Shown here: positions 47,257-60,489 of the stretch, piece after piece
How the letters are laid out: the number at the start of each line of letters is the position of its first letter
How positions within the stretch are numbered: the first letter of the stretch is position 1
Source of the DNA: Sphagnum compactum
Taxonomy: Eukaryota; Bryophyta; Sphagnopsida; Sphagnales
DNA: 64,000 nt
Direction of reading: 5' to 3'
NCBI GenBank assembly: GCA_965153455.1
Contig: OZ234499.1
Coordinates: 11,528,271-11,592,270 of the forward strand
Notes under the pieces: model-generated
The model's input: only the letters and a program-made list of their open reading frames with translations
Databases searched by the model: none
Told to the model about the DNA's origin: nothing
Translations under genes and position numbers: made by a program

Positions 47257-47598
47257 GCCCTCTTGGAGGATTGAAGACCCAATTTTCAATTATGATTTTC
47301 TTGACTTATTTGGTTCAGGAGTACTACTACTCGTACTGTGATGATTTTTTAATTTTTTTGGCAGAGTTCTCGGGTGCATCTGAACTTGGGAACCACCATC
47401 TTCAAGAAATGAGTACAGGTTTGGAAAAAACCAAAAAAAAAAACACATCCGGATGAGAGATGAATATTGGATGATTATTTTGGTAAACTCACTTTTGGCA
47501 CTACTTCGGTATGGGTGGTGATTGACGACGAGGAGGAGGGCCGTTGGCAGGCCATTGAAGGTTGTCTCGCAAAATTAGAGTAAATTTTATATTGGCAC

Positions 47599-47752
47599 CT
47601 TGCTTAACGCATGCAGGAATTGGCTGCCCTCCGTAGGAATGACTACATTTTTTTTTGGGGTTGGGGACCGGAGATTTCGAAGAATGTAAACAAGTAGATA
47701 AGTAAAAGCATACCATAGTTTAATAGCACATCTGTGGGATCGAGTCGGGTCT
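47599..47752 (-). CDS. Possible two small exons of the same unidentified gene
   Basis: Minus-strand segments 47752-47714 and 47642-47599, bounded by 'tttggcag|', 'ctatg|gtatgc', 'aatgtag|' and 'agcaag|gtgcca', join in phase to read TRLDPTDVLLNYVIPTEG then SQFLHALSK. The splice sites are plausible and the peptide is protein-like, but the family is unknown to me and no full gene model could be built across 45.4-48.2 kb. Confidence 0.22.
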
Positions 47753-48229
47753 CTGCCAAATAATTATTTAATTTTGAAGATTCCATTTTGACGGAAAAAA
47801 AAAATTCTTTAAAATTGCCTAAAAACATGCTTCACCAAAAAACTAAAATCTTTGAAACAAATAAATTTTTTCAAAATTTTAGCAAGTTTAAAATAATATA
47901 AAATTCTTGTCGCATGTGCCATTCATTCAACAAGCGTGTATTGGAATGGGGGGACTAGTGGGAGGAAGGAAGGTGAGAAATACGTTTGTTTGTTTGCTTG
48001 CTTTACTTCACACCAAGACACTACTAAACAACCCCAGCGACCTTTGCAGGTATCATCAGAGCTGGCCCACCCCCAACCCCATCATCCATGACCAACCCAC
48101 GTCCGTCCTCCCTCCCTCCGGGATGTCCAACTCCCAACAATATGGAACCAAATGGGGGACTTTACAAACATGTTCAGAGTCAAGCATGTCCAGAGTCACA
48201 ACTGACAACAAATACAAAAAGCCCCGCAA

Positions 48230-48654
48230 AGTGAATGAATGAGCACCCACTAGCCCACCATGAAGGATGAATGATAAGTGGTCGGAAAACAATTTTCCGT
48301 TGGGTTCCAGTTCCCTAGCTAACCATGGTCATTAGCTCAAGGTCCCTAGCTAATCATGGTCGTTAGCTCAAATGCTTTTTTTTAAAAAAAATCTACGTAC
48401 CTACTAGTTATACCCGCAAGCAGGTTGTTAGTAGATAGGTAGTAAAAACAGCCATTAGCTATGTATAAACCATTTACCTACCTAGTAATTAGGTATTTTC
48501 GTACCTATCTACCTATATATGAGACCTATTTCCTACAAAAATTGGTCACCAAGGTGAAACCAAATATTAACTAACTCAGTTGAGGTTCATCCATAACTGA
48601 GTAATAACGGGCATCCAGTGGATGGTGCACTGGTGGGTGCTGGTTCATTGCGGC
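48230..48654 (-). mobile_element. MITE-like element, copy C (inverted)
   Basis: Reverse-oriented relative of copy B: 'tgaaggatgaatgataagtg', 'gttgggttccagttccctag', 'ctaaccatggtc' (here duplicated once), 'ggttgttagtagataggtag', 'gttgaggttcatccataact', and the right end 'gtgcactggtgggtgctggt' then 'tcattgcggc'. The outer end near 48230 is more diverged than the one near 48650. Confidence 0.8.
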
Positions 48655-48761
48655 GGATAAGGATACCGTATGTGCAGCTACCGTTTGGACAAGAAATGAA
48701 TACTTGTAGGTATCAATCTGATGAGTAGTGTACTTGAATTGTGTGTTAGGGTAAGGTACCA

Positions 48762-48783
48762 CCACACACACACACACACACAC
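48762..48783. repeat. (CA)n microsatellite
   Basis: Eleven tandem ca units; a short telomere-like 'ggtttagggtttagg' follows at about 48827-48841. Confidence 0.9.
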
Positions 48784-48841
48784 CAGGGACTTCAAAGGTT
48801 TGAGGGTTATCCTATTCAAAGGTTTTGGTTTAGGGTTTAGG

Positions 48842-50280
48842 TGTTGGTGACCCAATCAAATCAAGAGGAGGGGGTAGCCCAGTGAGAATAGGGGAGAGAG
48901 ACATCTTGTGAAGGAAGAAGGAGGCAAATGGGGTCCCTTTTACCCTGTCTTAATGGAGTTTTTTTTTTTTCTTTTTTTTGGAAAAGGAATATGTGTGTTT
49001 AAATTCTAAAACATCGGTGTTGGACTCGCATCATCTTTTGTACATATCAGACTCATATTTGGTATACACTATTTCTGAAATTTTTGAAACCATGGAAACA
49101 CTATGTATTGGGAAAATTTTCATCTTTGAATACCATGCTCATAATTATTGGCTATTATATATGTATAACATTTGGGTGGAAGTATATATGTATATATAGT
49201 AAAATAATGAAAATAATGTGTGTATTTTGGACTTATTCAAATAATTTTAAACCTCACATCCAATGGGATTTTTATTACCATTGTTCATTTTATCCCCCCA
49301 CCCCCTTTTTTTTTTCCAAATGGAGATTGTGTTCACAATTGATGATCATGCTTATGTATGTTGACCAGCAACCCAAACATAAACAGAATGTGAGTGTCCC
49401 AAGGAGCCACAATTTGGAAAACCAACCATTGTTGGAAACACCAAATTCCCTGAACCCCAACCAAGCTCCCCAAAATGCATATAGCTCATGAGTCCATTAC
49501 AAGCTCAAAATGAATCTAACATCCATGCAAAGTCTAACATGGGTGCAAAGAGTGTTTGGGCATAATCCATAGTTTTTGAGGAAAAAATGGGTCAAGCCAA
49601 GAGCAAACAAGGGACAAAAGAAGCAATTAGTACTTTTGTATTGCATGAGTAACACTTATGTGCACATATAATGTTGAGGAAGCAAACTTTGAGCAATATT
49701 AAGTATTTTTTAAGTTATAGATAGGGTTAACTTATAAGGTATAGATCGAAATAGATATGTTGTATAGGTATAGACATTATTTACCCTAAGGTTTATACAT
49801 TCAATCTTTTAAATATATGTGCTTTTGAATATGCATAAGTTAGATGTGAAAAATGGGTATGAATAGGTTTACAATTACATGCATGTGAAAAAAATGTGCA
49901 TAAGTTTAAGGTACATCAAAAAAATTTAAATAGGTTAATTTATGTCATATATATTTTTATATACATGATGGATATATCCAAGTAAAATATACCCACACAA
50001 ACATTGGTGCATATCTACTAGTTACTTGGGGCTACTTGATATCATTTAGGTGCTTACTTTGTCATTTTCATGTAATTTAGGTGTCTATTTTGAGGTTTGA
50101 GGTTTTTGATGTCAATTAAGCTATTTTATGACTACTTTTTATTATGTTGCTAAGGATTGAGAGTTATCTATTTATTATGCTTTCATTAAACATGCACACT
50201 AAATTACAAGTTCCAACTCAATGAGCCAAAATCTTTATTCCTATTTTCCTCAATAACTAAAACAATACAAATGTCAATTG
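48842..50280. other. AT-rich spacer, no gene recognised
   Basis: A 135-codon plus-strand frame at about 49084-49491 shows no family motif and crosses a poly-pyrimidine run, so it is not called. Confidence 0.35.
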
Positions 50281-50287
50281 CATCGAA

Positions 50288-50368
50288 GGGAATTAAACCC
50301 TCACCTTTCTAGAATTTTCCTTTTGAAATGGATGTGTTTTTGTACCCACAACCTATGCTAATCAGCCA
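50288..50368 (-). repeat. tRNA-like (Pol III box) sequence, SINE or tRNA-pseudogene candidate
   Basis: On the minus strand an A-box-like 'tggctgattagcatagg' (50352-50368) precedes a B-box-like 'gggtttaattccc' (50288-50300). The latter can fold as a T arm with AGGG/CCCT stem and a seven-base loop. The A to B spacing (about 68 bases) is longer than in ordinary tRNA genes. Confidence 0.3.
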
Positions 50369-50369
50369 C

Positions 50370-53300
50370 CCAAAATTTAACTCTAAATAGTCACTTGAAA
50401 CACTTAGGTTATAAAACAACATTACTCATGCATTTAAGCCTATCATCTTGTAACCTTTTTCCAAGCAAGAATGGTTTCATTGTAAAGCTTTCTAGCATGA
50501 AAAACCTTTGAATATTAAACATGTGCATGAGTACTTGTTTAAGTGATTAATGCTTAACTTGTATGTGTTACCCATAGCATTCAAAAGCCAATTGGTCAAT
50601 CGTTGTGGTTTAATCCATGATGCCATTCGTCCTGTGGTTTCATGTGGGACTTCCACCAATGAAATGAAGTTATGGATCATGTAATGGATTTGAAGGCTAT
50701 AGATTGGTCAAAATACAAAGCATATTCACCCCCCTTGGGAAAAAATTCACTATTACAACAAAGTCATACACACATTTAATTAAACTTGAAAAGGAAATGC
50801 ACTTCTTCTAACATTGGAAACACACTTGACAAACCTAGCAATGCTTCCATATCCACAAGGTGATTTAAACAAGCAACAATGTTAGCTTGTGGTGGTGATC
50901 AACAAGTATTTCAATTAGCAATGTGTAGCACTCCTCCATCACTTGTTTTGTTGGCTTGGAAACATACTAATCCACTTCAAATGCACATTCATTAGCATAT
51001 TTTCCCTTTTGTCTCCATTAATTATGTCAACTTTTGGAATTTGGTGGCATTTATAGCAAAGTATGAATACAATTTTTTTAGAACTAACCTTTTAATTATT
51101 CTTGAAACAAGGGATAAATGAATCTAGGTTTGCAATGCTAAGTTGGTGTAATGCACCCACACCATGCAAGGTGCATACTTAAATTTGCATAGTCACACCC
51201 ATGTGCATATTTTGTTTTTTTTTGTTGTTGTTAATCGATCAACAACATGAAGGAATTGATGATAAGGTTTTGGGTCCCAATAATTTATTATGATCTAGAA
51301 TTTACCAAGTATGTAAACAAGAATTCACCCTCCAAAGTCAAGATATAGTGCAAAGCATGTTAAGGTACATTTTTAAAAGCAATCTTTTAAAACATATTTT
51401 TAAAATTGATCTAATTTTTCAACATAAGCACAATAAAATATTTTAAAATATCATTATGAAACCATTAAGCCTTAATATGAGCTCTGATAATTTGAAAAAA
51501 AATTCCAATATTTCATCTAATTGCAACCTATTTTGTTGAAAAAGTCATATGTGTGCATTTTTTTGCATTAAAAAAATACGTAAATGCATATTAAACATTT
51601 AGTCCTTCCATATCATTGTATAAAATGAAAAAAAATGTTCATATTGATCATTGAAAAAATATGATCTTTTAGCTATCTCTTCTTGTTCAATTCACTTTAA
51701 AGGATGAAAATGGTTTTATTGTATTCACTTGCAACCTCAACAACTTGATCCAAATACAACAAAATAAGTATTATCCTATTTTAATCATGAACTACATACG
51801 AATGCACATTAGCCCAAGTTGTGGTTGTCCATGCTTATGATTTGTTCATTTTACACTAACACACTAGAACATTTTACATCAATTTTAGTTGCATTTAGTA
51901 TCACATGGTATAGGTGCTTAGCCATTGACCACCTTAAAGCATCATTCCAATGCTTCTCAAGGTGGTTCTTTACATTGATGAATGAGTTGCTTCGATAGGC
52001 ATTTTAACATTTCAAAACTAGTTATTCCTTCCTTGAGCTAACGTAATTTATGATTGTGAATTGCATAAGCTTTTCTTTATCAACATTGCTTTCCATTCAT
52101 GTCATTAGATATAAAATGCTCTTTCACGTTATACCCACATGGATGGCCTAATTCTTGACATGTTGGGAATCTTCAAAGAAGTAAAACTTCCTTACTTTAA
52201 CACCTTGTGTTGCAACCTTCACCTTCCTCATAGAAGGATGTTTGGAAAGGCTATTAAAATTAATCTTGAACAAACAACTTATACTTGCATTCAACCTTTG
52301 AACACACCATACACCTAGTAGCATGGTTAAACCATAAGCTCCAATAACAAATTTTGCTTTAGTGTATTTTGTTGTTTATAAGTTTTAGAACTTATGATCC
52401 AAATCATATTGGGCCTACTTTCATTTTTTGTTCTCAATTATAGACTCTACTATTGCTAGAAGATGCAATATAATTGGGTTGAGAAGATGAAAAATTATGC
52501 CATTTGAAGACATGACCCTCAAGGTTATCCAATAAGTGGGTTCAATCCATAACATTATTGAATTCCAAATAAATTTTATACATAATTTTAAAATACATAA
52601 ATAAAAAGTTATGAAATAACTTCAATGGAGGCATTGCATGATTATTAGCTCTTTAAAATTACAAATGGCTATGAACAAGCCCAAGGAAAGTATGATTGAC
52701 AATTGACACAATAGTTTCAATGGTAACAAGTAGGGGATGCATGATTAGTAGAAGAGCACATGACATGATGCTAACAAACCATGGATGCACAATCTACATT
52801 TGAAAACACATTAGTTGAACAAGGATGTCAAGCACAATCAACATAACAACAACATGATAGTTGCAACATAAAAGCTTTATTGTTCAACACTCGAACATGG
52901 TGATTGCAAGTAAAGGAAACATGGTTATTACTTAGAACTTAATAGAATACAACAATTGAAATTAAAAGGCATAGAGGAAGACAATAAAAAATGAACACAT
53001 ACAAGCACAATGGCTAATTGAGCAAGCAATCAAGCCTCAAGGGAAGCATGCTCAACACAACAACCTAAAGCCAATGGAAACTCACACCCCAAAACAACCC
53101 ACAAGAAATGGCAAATTGTGGTGTGGAAGAAAAAAGATGGGTTAAGTAGCCACCCCTTATAAACTGCCACAATCATTGAAGAGTAAGAGGTAGGACCAAT
53201 TTGTAGTACAACAACACTTCAATGGTTAAGAATCACAACATTAATTTACAACAATTTGCAAGTTGCAAATTCATCTTGTATGCAACAATTAAAGCCTCGC

Positions 53301-53380
53301 AATATGCTTTGAGCCTTCAATTTGCACCTAGAATCTAGATCAAAATAATATTAAACCCTTCAGGCAATGGCTTTGAACAT
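50370..53380. other. AT-rich spacer, no gene recognised
   Basis: No recognised motif on either strand over about 3 kb. Confidence 0.4.
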
Positions 53381-54109
53381 TACAATTTATTCATACCTTA
53401 GAGAAGTTACCAAATTGCAATTAGTTGGTGGTGGCTCACATGGGATTGGTGAATTGCTAGTAGTGGGTGGTGGATGGAATTGGGAATGTGATGGAATAGG
53501 AGCGAACAAATGCCAAGAGGAGTCAGTCCAATGGAGAACTTGAAGATTGAAGCTGACATCTTGGGGATGGGTGGGGGGTGTTGAAGGCAACATGCCGGCA
53601 AGGTATGGCATTGGGGGCAAGGCGACTATTTGCAATGTAGCCAATCTTAGCTACCATCAACCATTGGTCCTGAAAGAAGCAATGAGGACCATTGTGCAAC
53701 TTATATCTTGGTGAATTCATGGCCAAATCGATTTTCAGTCATGGTCCTTGAAATGGGTTTTTTTTTGGTTCACAAACAAAGCAAAAATTGATACTTGGTA
53801 TCACCCATAGTAGCTGTAAATGCAATACCATGCCAATATAAAATATGTGATAGGTATTGGAACTAGCTTATAGCATATTGGCTTGGTACTTCAGATCAAA
53901 TGTATACTATACTAGTTATTGATAACAGCTTTCTTGTCAATATACGAGTACAACATTGGTGTTGATGAATGTAAACCCACTTTGCTGGCCTGGCGAGTGA
54001 GTTCCATTGTGAATGCTCATCCATTAAGGCTCTAGACAAGGTCAAGGGAAATACAAATTCCGAGATTTTTAGTGAAAGTTGTGAAAGGTTAGAGCCTGTA
54101 ATTTTAATA

Positions 54110-54530
54110 ACCACCGGGTAAGTTAATTTTTTTAAAATGGTACCACACAGGTTATCAATGCCAATATTGAAGGATGCCAAGTAGGTTGTTACATTAAAAA
54201 AAACTTGGGTAATAACCGTCAGTTATGCATAGTGCAGGTTATCAAATAACAAGTCAAGAGCCACCGGTTAACGTGCCGGTCATACACCAGGTTATAGGGT
54301 TTATTTATAAAATTAAAATAATCATTATATATCATTTATTTATTTATTGATTTATTAGTGTTTAAATATTGATAATCTACATGGATGATAATCGGGTCAT
54401 CCAGGTAGGTTATTAGATTTTGAAATTTCAATACCAGGCGGTTATCAATTTAACCAGTTATCAAAAAAAGTAACCGGCTGGTAGGCTATTAACAACCGAG
54501 TTGATAACCTGGTCAAAACTCAATAACTGG
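54110..54530. repeat. Region of scattered 'ggttatcaa/aaccggtt' motifs
   Basis: Strings such as 'acaggttatcaatgcc', 'gcaggttatcaaataac', 'ccaccggttaacgtgccggt', 'aggcggttatcaatttaacc', 'agttatcaaaaaaagtaacc' and 'gataacctggtc' recur in both orientations. It looks like a decayed array or repeat-derived sequence. Confidence 0.4.
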
Positions 54531-54990
54531 CCACTACGCCTAGTCTGGAAAGTGGTTGGAAAATGTTGCCATTTCTAGGCAAAATTTGGAAGATGTAGTA
54601 GGACTTGAATTGGAAAACACTTGAATGCACTCTGACTTCAGAAGCTCTACTCTTTTGAGTTGGGTACTTTCTTCTGAGATTTGAAGCAATGAAGAAGTCA
54701 CACATACATACCTCTGGCCACTTTCATCAGTTTAGCACATTTCATGGATCATATTAGAACTTGAGCAAACTATATCACCCATTTCATCTCGGTGCAAAAC
54801 TACACTGGAAGCCATATATATATATATATTACTCCTAGCCTATCTAGAAGTTGAGGAAGCAGTCTGAGGGACAACTAATGATGAATACAAGTCTCACCAA
54901 CAATTCACATTTCTGATTTCTGCAAATACACCTGCACAATGCAAATCATGGACTCATTTCTCTAATGAGCCTGGGACTTTGCACAAGGAT

Positions 54991-55170
54991 AGCAGAATTG
55001 TAAATCCATTTCTGATCACCATTCTTGAGATGGGTGTTTCTTGAGATGGGCATTGGTGAATCATACTAACCATGAATAGCAGAATTGTAAATCCATTCCT
55101 GATCACCATTCTTGAGATGGGTGTTTCTTGAGATGGGCATTGGTGAATCAAGGTGACCATGAATAACAGA
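54991..55170. repeat. 87-bp tandem duplication
   Basis: Two near-identical units (54991-55077 and 55078-55164) beginning 'agcagaattgtaaatccatt' and containing 'gagatgggtgtttcttgaga', followed by the first bases of a third. Only a handful of differences separate the units, so the duplication is younger than most repeats here. Confidence 0.9.
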
Positions 55171-58100
55171 ATTTAGTGTTCAATGGAGGGGAAAGATGAC
55201 CTGAAGCATCCTGCAACAAGACTACAAATCCTCCAATAGATACATATATGCATGTCTCTCTTTCTTTTTCTCTTTGAGATGTGACTTTGTTGGGTGTGTT
55301 GAAGGTACCCATTTCCTTTGCACTTCTGCTTGTGCCTTCAAAATCAAACATGTATACCAACAACAGAAATTGCAACGCTTAGAGCAATTGAATCATGTGA
55401 AATATATCCATCCTTGTATTCTTTGATAGGTGCCTGAATTATGAAATTTTGCAACCTTTGAATTCAATATCACCTGGGTAAGCCTTGGGTGACAGTGTTC
55501 TAGAGCAATTTCTGCATTGTCCTCATAAGAGAAAGCACCTTCTTAGGAAAAATAACCTCTTATTCTACCATGGCAACAAGATTCATAAGTCAGATTTGAC
55601 TTCTTAGAAATTTCTGCTATGATATTCTCTGATTTGTGATGTGAACTTGGCAAATTTTATTGCAACCAAGAAAGGAAGAGATTGGAGGGGAAGGAAACCA
55701 ATCAAATATGAAGTGGAAGCAGGCTAGTAGCAAAACCAAATGCTAGTGCAAAGACTTTGAAGAAATGAGATTTGCATGTTTTGAGGACTGATGGATATTT
55801 CTTGCTTGAGAAAAGTGAGGTTATTGAGAGGGAATGCTTTTGAACATTTAACCAAGCTTGATTTAGCCATGCTTTGAACATTCGTATTATCCAAAGCAAA
55901 ACTTGGTCAATACAAATATGCGAATATTGTCTTTTGTATGGAGATAACCAAATATTCATATTGTTAGAAAAGGGAAAATTCTCATGACTTGAAACTTGGT
56001 CTTGCAACCAAGGCTTGGTGCAAGCATCAGAGTTGGTTCAAAGGGAACATCAAAAGCTTGACAAAGCAAGGTGAGGGACAATCTTGCCTAGGGAGGATGA
56101 GTGCACAAGGAGTAATGAGAAATTTTCCATTGGTGGTTTATGGGTATGAAAATGTCACCATAAAAGGAAGTAGCATTCACCATGAAAAGTCATATAAGAT
56201 GTTTCAAGAGTTTTGAGATCAAGCTCAATTTGGAAGGAAAATTATGTTTGATTTTAATTTTGTAAAAATCATTGATCATTGAATTTTTCATAAGAAACAA
56301 TGTTAATCTAAATGGTTGTATGCCCCAAACACTAGGGCTACTAACTAAGTTGTGATAACATTCATCAACATTTTCATAATTTGTATGACATTTGAGAAAA
56401 GTGTAAAAATAGTTTATGGTTTATTGAATAGTTCACATAATGTAATTTTTTCTTGATGGATGAAATTCGCTTAGCACCATTTTCATTTATAAGTCCATAA
56501 ATGTGCAAAAATGCCTCCATAAAACCACATTTCTTCTATAATATGTATTTTTGAATTACTTAAGAAAATTAATTCGATGACCTAATTTTCAAATAGATAC
56601 AAATACAAGTAGTGCAAACTCATTATTTTTGATTTGATCAAGGCAACCTACCAAATAAACCTCGTTCATACTTGTTTTTGGGTTTCTTGTTCCAGATTTC
56701 TTCATGTTATAGATAATGGGTACACTTTTACATACTTTGTGTCTTTAGCCATATTTTTGTTTTTGTAATTTGGTACTATCACAACACTTATCGCATAATT
56801 GCTTGTTATAATTTTCATGTTCTTGAATCTCGATAGTTTAATTTGTTTGGTTATCAAGCTTACACATATTGTAGACTTGAATCACATATGTCTCAACAAA
56901 TGAAGTAATTATATTAATGGAGAAAATACTTGTTGTTCTTAAAGATGTCCACCAAGAAAATCAATTTCTTGACAAATCCATTATATTTTCATAAAATAAT
57001 CGAGATCTCACATTGTTAGGGTGTGACACATTAAACAAACATATTAACATATACAAGACAAGTTTGATGGCTTGTGTTTAAAGTTTAAATGTTGTGATTT
57101 GTGAAATGATTAATTTGTTAATTAAATTTATGTTTAAACATATTTAAAGTGGTCACACAAAATTTCAAAACAAAATTTTACATCATGATATGATGTTCTA
57201 AGTTATCAATGTACCCAACTCAAAATTAAGCTTCTCAAACCAACTGTGACATATTAATTATTTTTCATTTTGGTTTCCATATACCCATGTAACTAATTAC
57301 TTAATATCATTAGTGGAGGTAAGCATGGAAATATTTGAAGAATTTTTTTTGGTTTTGTGATGTTTGGACAAAATATCATTATCATGGCAAAATCCTTATC
57401 ATTTAAAAGCAATCAAAGAAGTTTCTAATAAGCATCACACATGCACATGCAATCACCATTTTGTGTGGAAAAAAGGTAAAAGTGTTTTATTAATGGTGAA
57501 AAAAAGCTTAAGAATTCAAGTTATAGTCATGATCACCATGAATATTGTTACAACTTCAATGTTTGTGTATTTTTCTTGCACCAAAATTCACAAGCATCAA
57601 ATTATTATTTTTAAGTAATTTATATTATTTAAACTAACCTTGAACACTTTCCTAGTTGTTCTTCTACTACCAATCAACTCCCTTCATTTCTTTGGTTTTT
57701 TTTAGTCGAATATTTCTTTCATTACTTTTTCATAATCAACTTAACTAATGATGATGTATTTTGTATGAATTTGTGTTGTGATCTTGAAATGTATTGTTGG
57801 TTTGGTAACTAGTAATGAAATTCACACTTTATTTGATAAATTCAAAGTTTTTATGCCATTAAATGTGTTACCTTGGAAGTAAGGTTGTTATGGAAAATCT
57901 ACTTATAATGGTAATATGATTTTGAGAGCAATTTGAATATTTTCATTGTGTTTACTTGTTGATGTGCTACGAACTAGGCTTTTCCAAAATGTTCAACAAC
58001 AATGGAAAACTTCTAGTTGTATAATTATGTAATTGTTTTGGTTGGAAAAAATCTAATTTGTATTTTTTTATACAAAGTTTTTTAAAAAGAGATTTTGTTA

Positions 58101-59085
58101 TTTTGATTTTGCAATAAAACTTGGTTTTTTTACTATTTAAAACCCTTTATAGGCATTCTTAATAAAAAATGAAAAATGTGAGCTATGACCTTATTAACTA
58201 AGGATGTAATGAAGGCTTGTACCATAATTAGATGAAGACAAAATAGACAAGATCCCCCAAGAAGATCTAAAGTTAACCAAATAAATTTATGTGACGTGAT
58301 GTGACTAGAAGAAGTCAAGGTTGCATTGGGAGGCAATAACATTTTCATTGGCAATGTCATCACAACCACAAGTTTGAATTTGTGACAAGCATGGTTTGGA
58401 AGTTGAAGTTCATGTTCAATCCAAGCAAGGTTTGTTGCTTCAAATGAATTATTTTGATTAAAAACTTCAAGATGTTGGGTTGAGAATTGTATAATAAAAG
58501 GCAACTGAAAATTGAAAAAACAATGGTGGAAGTACACAAACAGCCCACTTTCAAAAGGAGGCAACACCTTTAATAATACCAAAAGAGGCCTTTAATCACA
58601 TTTCGTTATGGAGTTTAATGAAACTTTCTTGAACTAAGAATGCAACCAAATTGGGGGTTGTAAATTGTTGATTTTTTGATAAACGCAATGTAAAAGTATT
58701 GAAATTTCAAATTGCACCAAAAGTTTTGGAAACCTAAAAATTATAGGCCTTGGTCATTACGATGTTATTCATCTTTTCCTTTCAATCACATCTATTATAC
58801 ATGTTTTGCTAATTTGTCAATAATATGACCTTGAACTTTTGTGCATAATGTGGTATTGTGAGTGCAAATTTTTGGTGGATATCATTGTGTAAATGTCAAA
58901 TTTTGATCGTTTAATATTGTTTTAAAAACAAATTTCATAAAAAATACATTACTTAAAGCTTCACTCATCATCAACAACATAATTCCTTCATGTTTTCTAA
59001 TGCAATCCAATATATTTTAACTTTCAAACAAGAATTTAAAAAAAACTTAAAAGCAAATGCAAAAAAGAATCAAAAGATGTAACAA
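55171..59085. other. AT-rich spacer, no gene recognised
   Basis: A 149-codon minus-strand frame at 58133-58582 is the longest here. It shows no motif I know, has AT-driven composition and overlaps other open frames, so I do not call it. Confidence 0.35.
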
Positions 59086-59087
59086 AT

Positions 59088-59645
<558 letters not shown>

Positions 59646-60114
59646 ATGTTTAATATTTAAAAAATGCAATCTGAAAATCTTGGAAAACATAACACTAGCA
59701 TTATATCAAAATGCGTCCTAGTTCACTTGGGGTTTCATTAAATTTTGAGTGAATTTGTACATTTTTACCATGGTGAAACTAGTCAACCCCCCAATGAATA
59801 GGGATTAGTTGGTATGGACAGTGAATTGGTCCATTAATAACAAGGTTACTTTCAAAACAAATACAAATTTATCAAGTCATTTCACTTGCTAATTAATTAA
59901 CTAAACAACATGGAAATCAATTAAATTTAAATTATTTAATATTTAATATTGATAATTTCATGATCTTCAACCTTTGAATTATTGACATGTGTCACTACCT
60001 ATGCTAGGTTAAAAACCTAGCCTAGGTACATAGGTTATGTAATCAACCTATGTAGACACTTATTATAGGGAACTACATAAGAGAATATTCGGTCAACTTA
60101 CCACTATTGACCAC

Positions 60115-60190
60115 AAACACCATTTGTAAGGTTTGATCCCTTAACCTCTAGGATGGAAACAAACACCCCTACCATCAAGCCATCACACTT
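60115..60190 (-). repeat. tRNA-derived SINE candidate
   Basis: On the minus strand an A-box-like 'tggcttgatggt' (60171-60182) and a B-box-like 'gggatcaaacc' (60130-60140) stand about 42 bases apart, the spacing of a real tRNA. The B box sits in a perfect T arm (stem TAAGG/CCTTA, loop GATCAAA), and an anticodon-like stem GGGTG/CATCC lies between. The D-arm region is plausible but the acceptor stem is poor, so a SINE head or tRNA pseudogene is more likely than a working tRNA gene. Confidence 0.45.
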
Positions 60191-60489
60191 GTTGTGATAA
60201 TATGTTACATTGCATTCCATTTATCAAATACTTCATTTTAAACATAACAAAAACATAAACTTTGAAAAATTCACATCTTATTGAAATTTTGTCCAAATGA
60301 AATGATTAAAGTTTAATTTAAATTTTTTTTCAATAATATACATAATTACATTTATTTCCTTTTGAAAGTGTAAAATCATTTGAACAAATTATTTTTTTAA
60401 TATCATTATTGAATAACATTTCAATGTCCATTCTTTTCGGAAATTTGTTTTTAATAAATGGATAATTCTTTTTGTAAATATAATATATT

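Noticed and set aside
58133-58582. 149-codon minus-strand frame
   Set aside because: No recognisable motif, overlapping alternative frame, AT-driven composition. Too weak to call a gene without homology.
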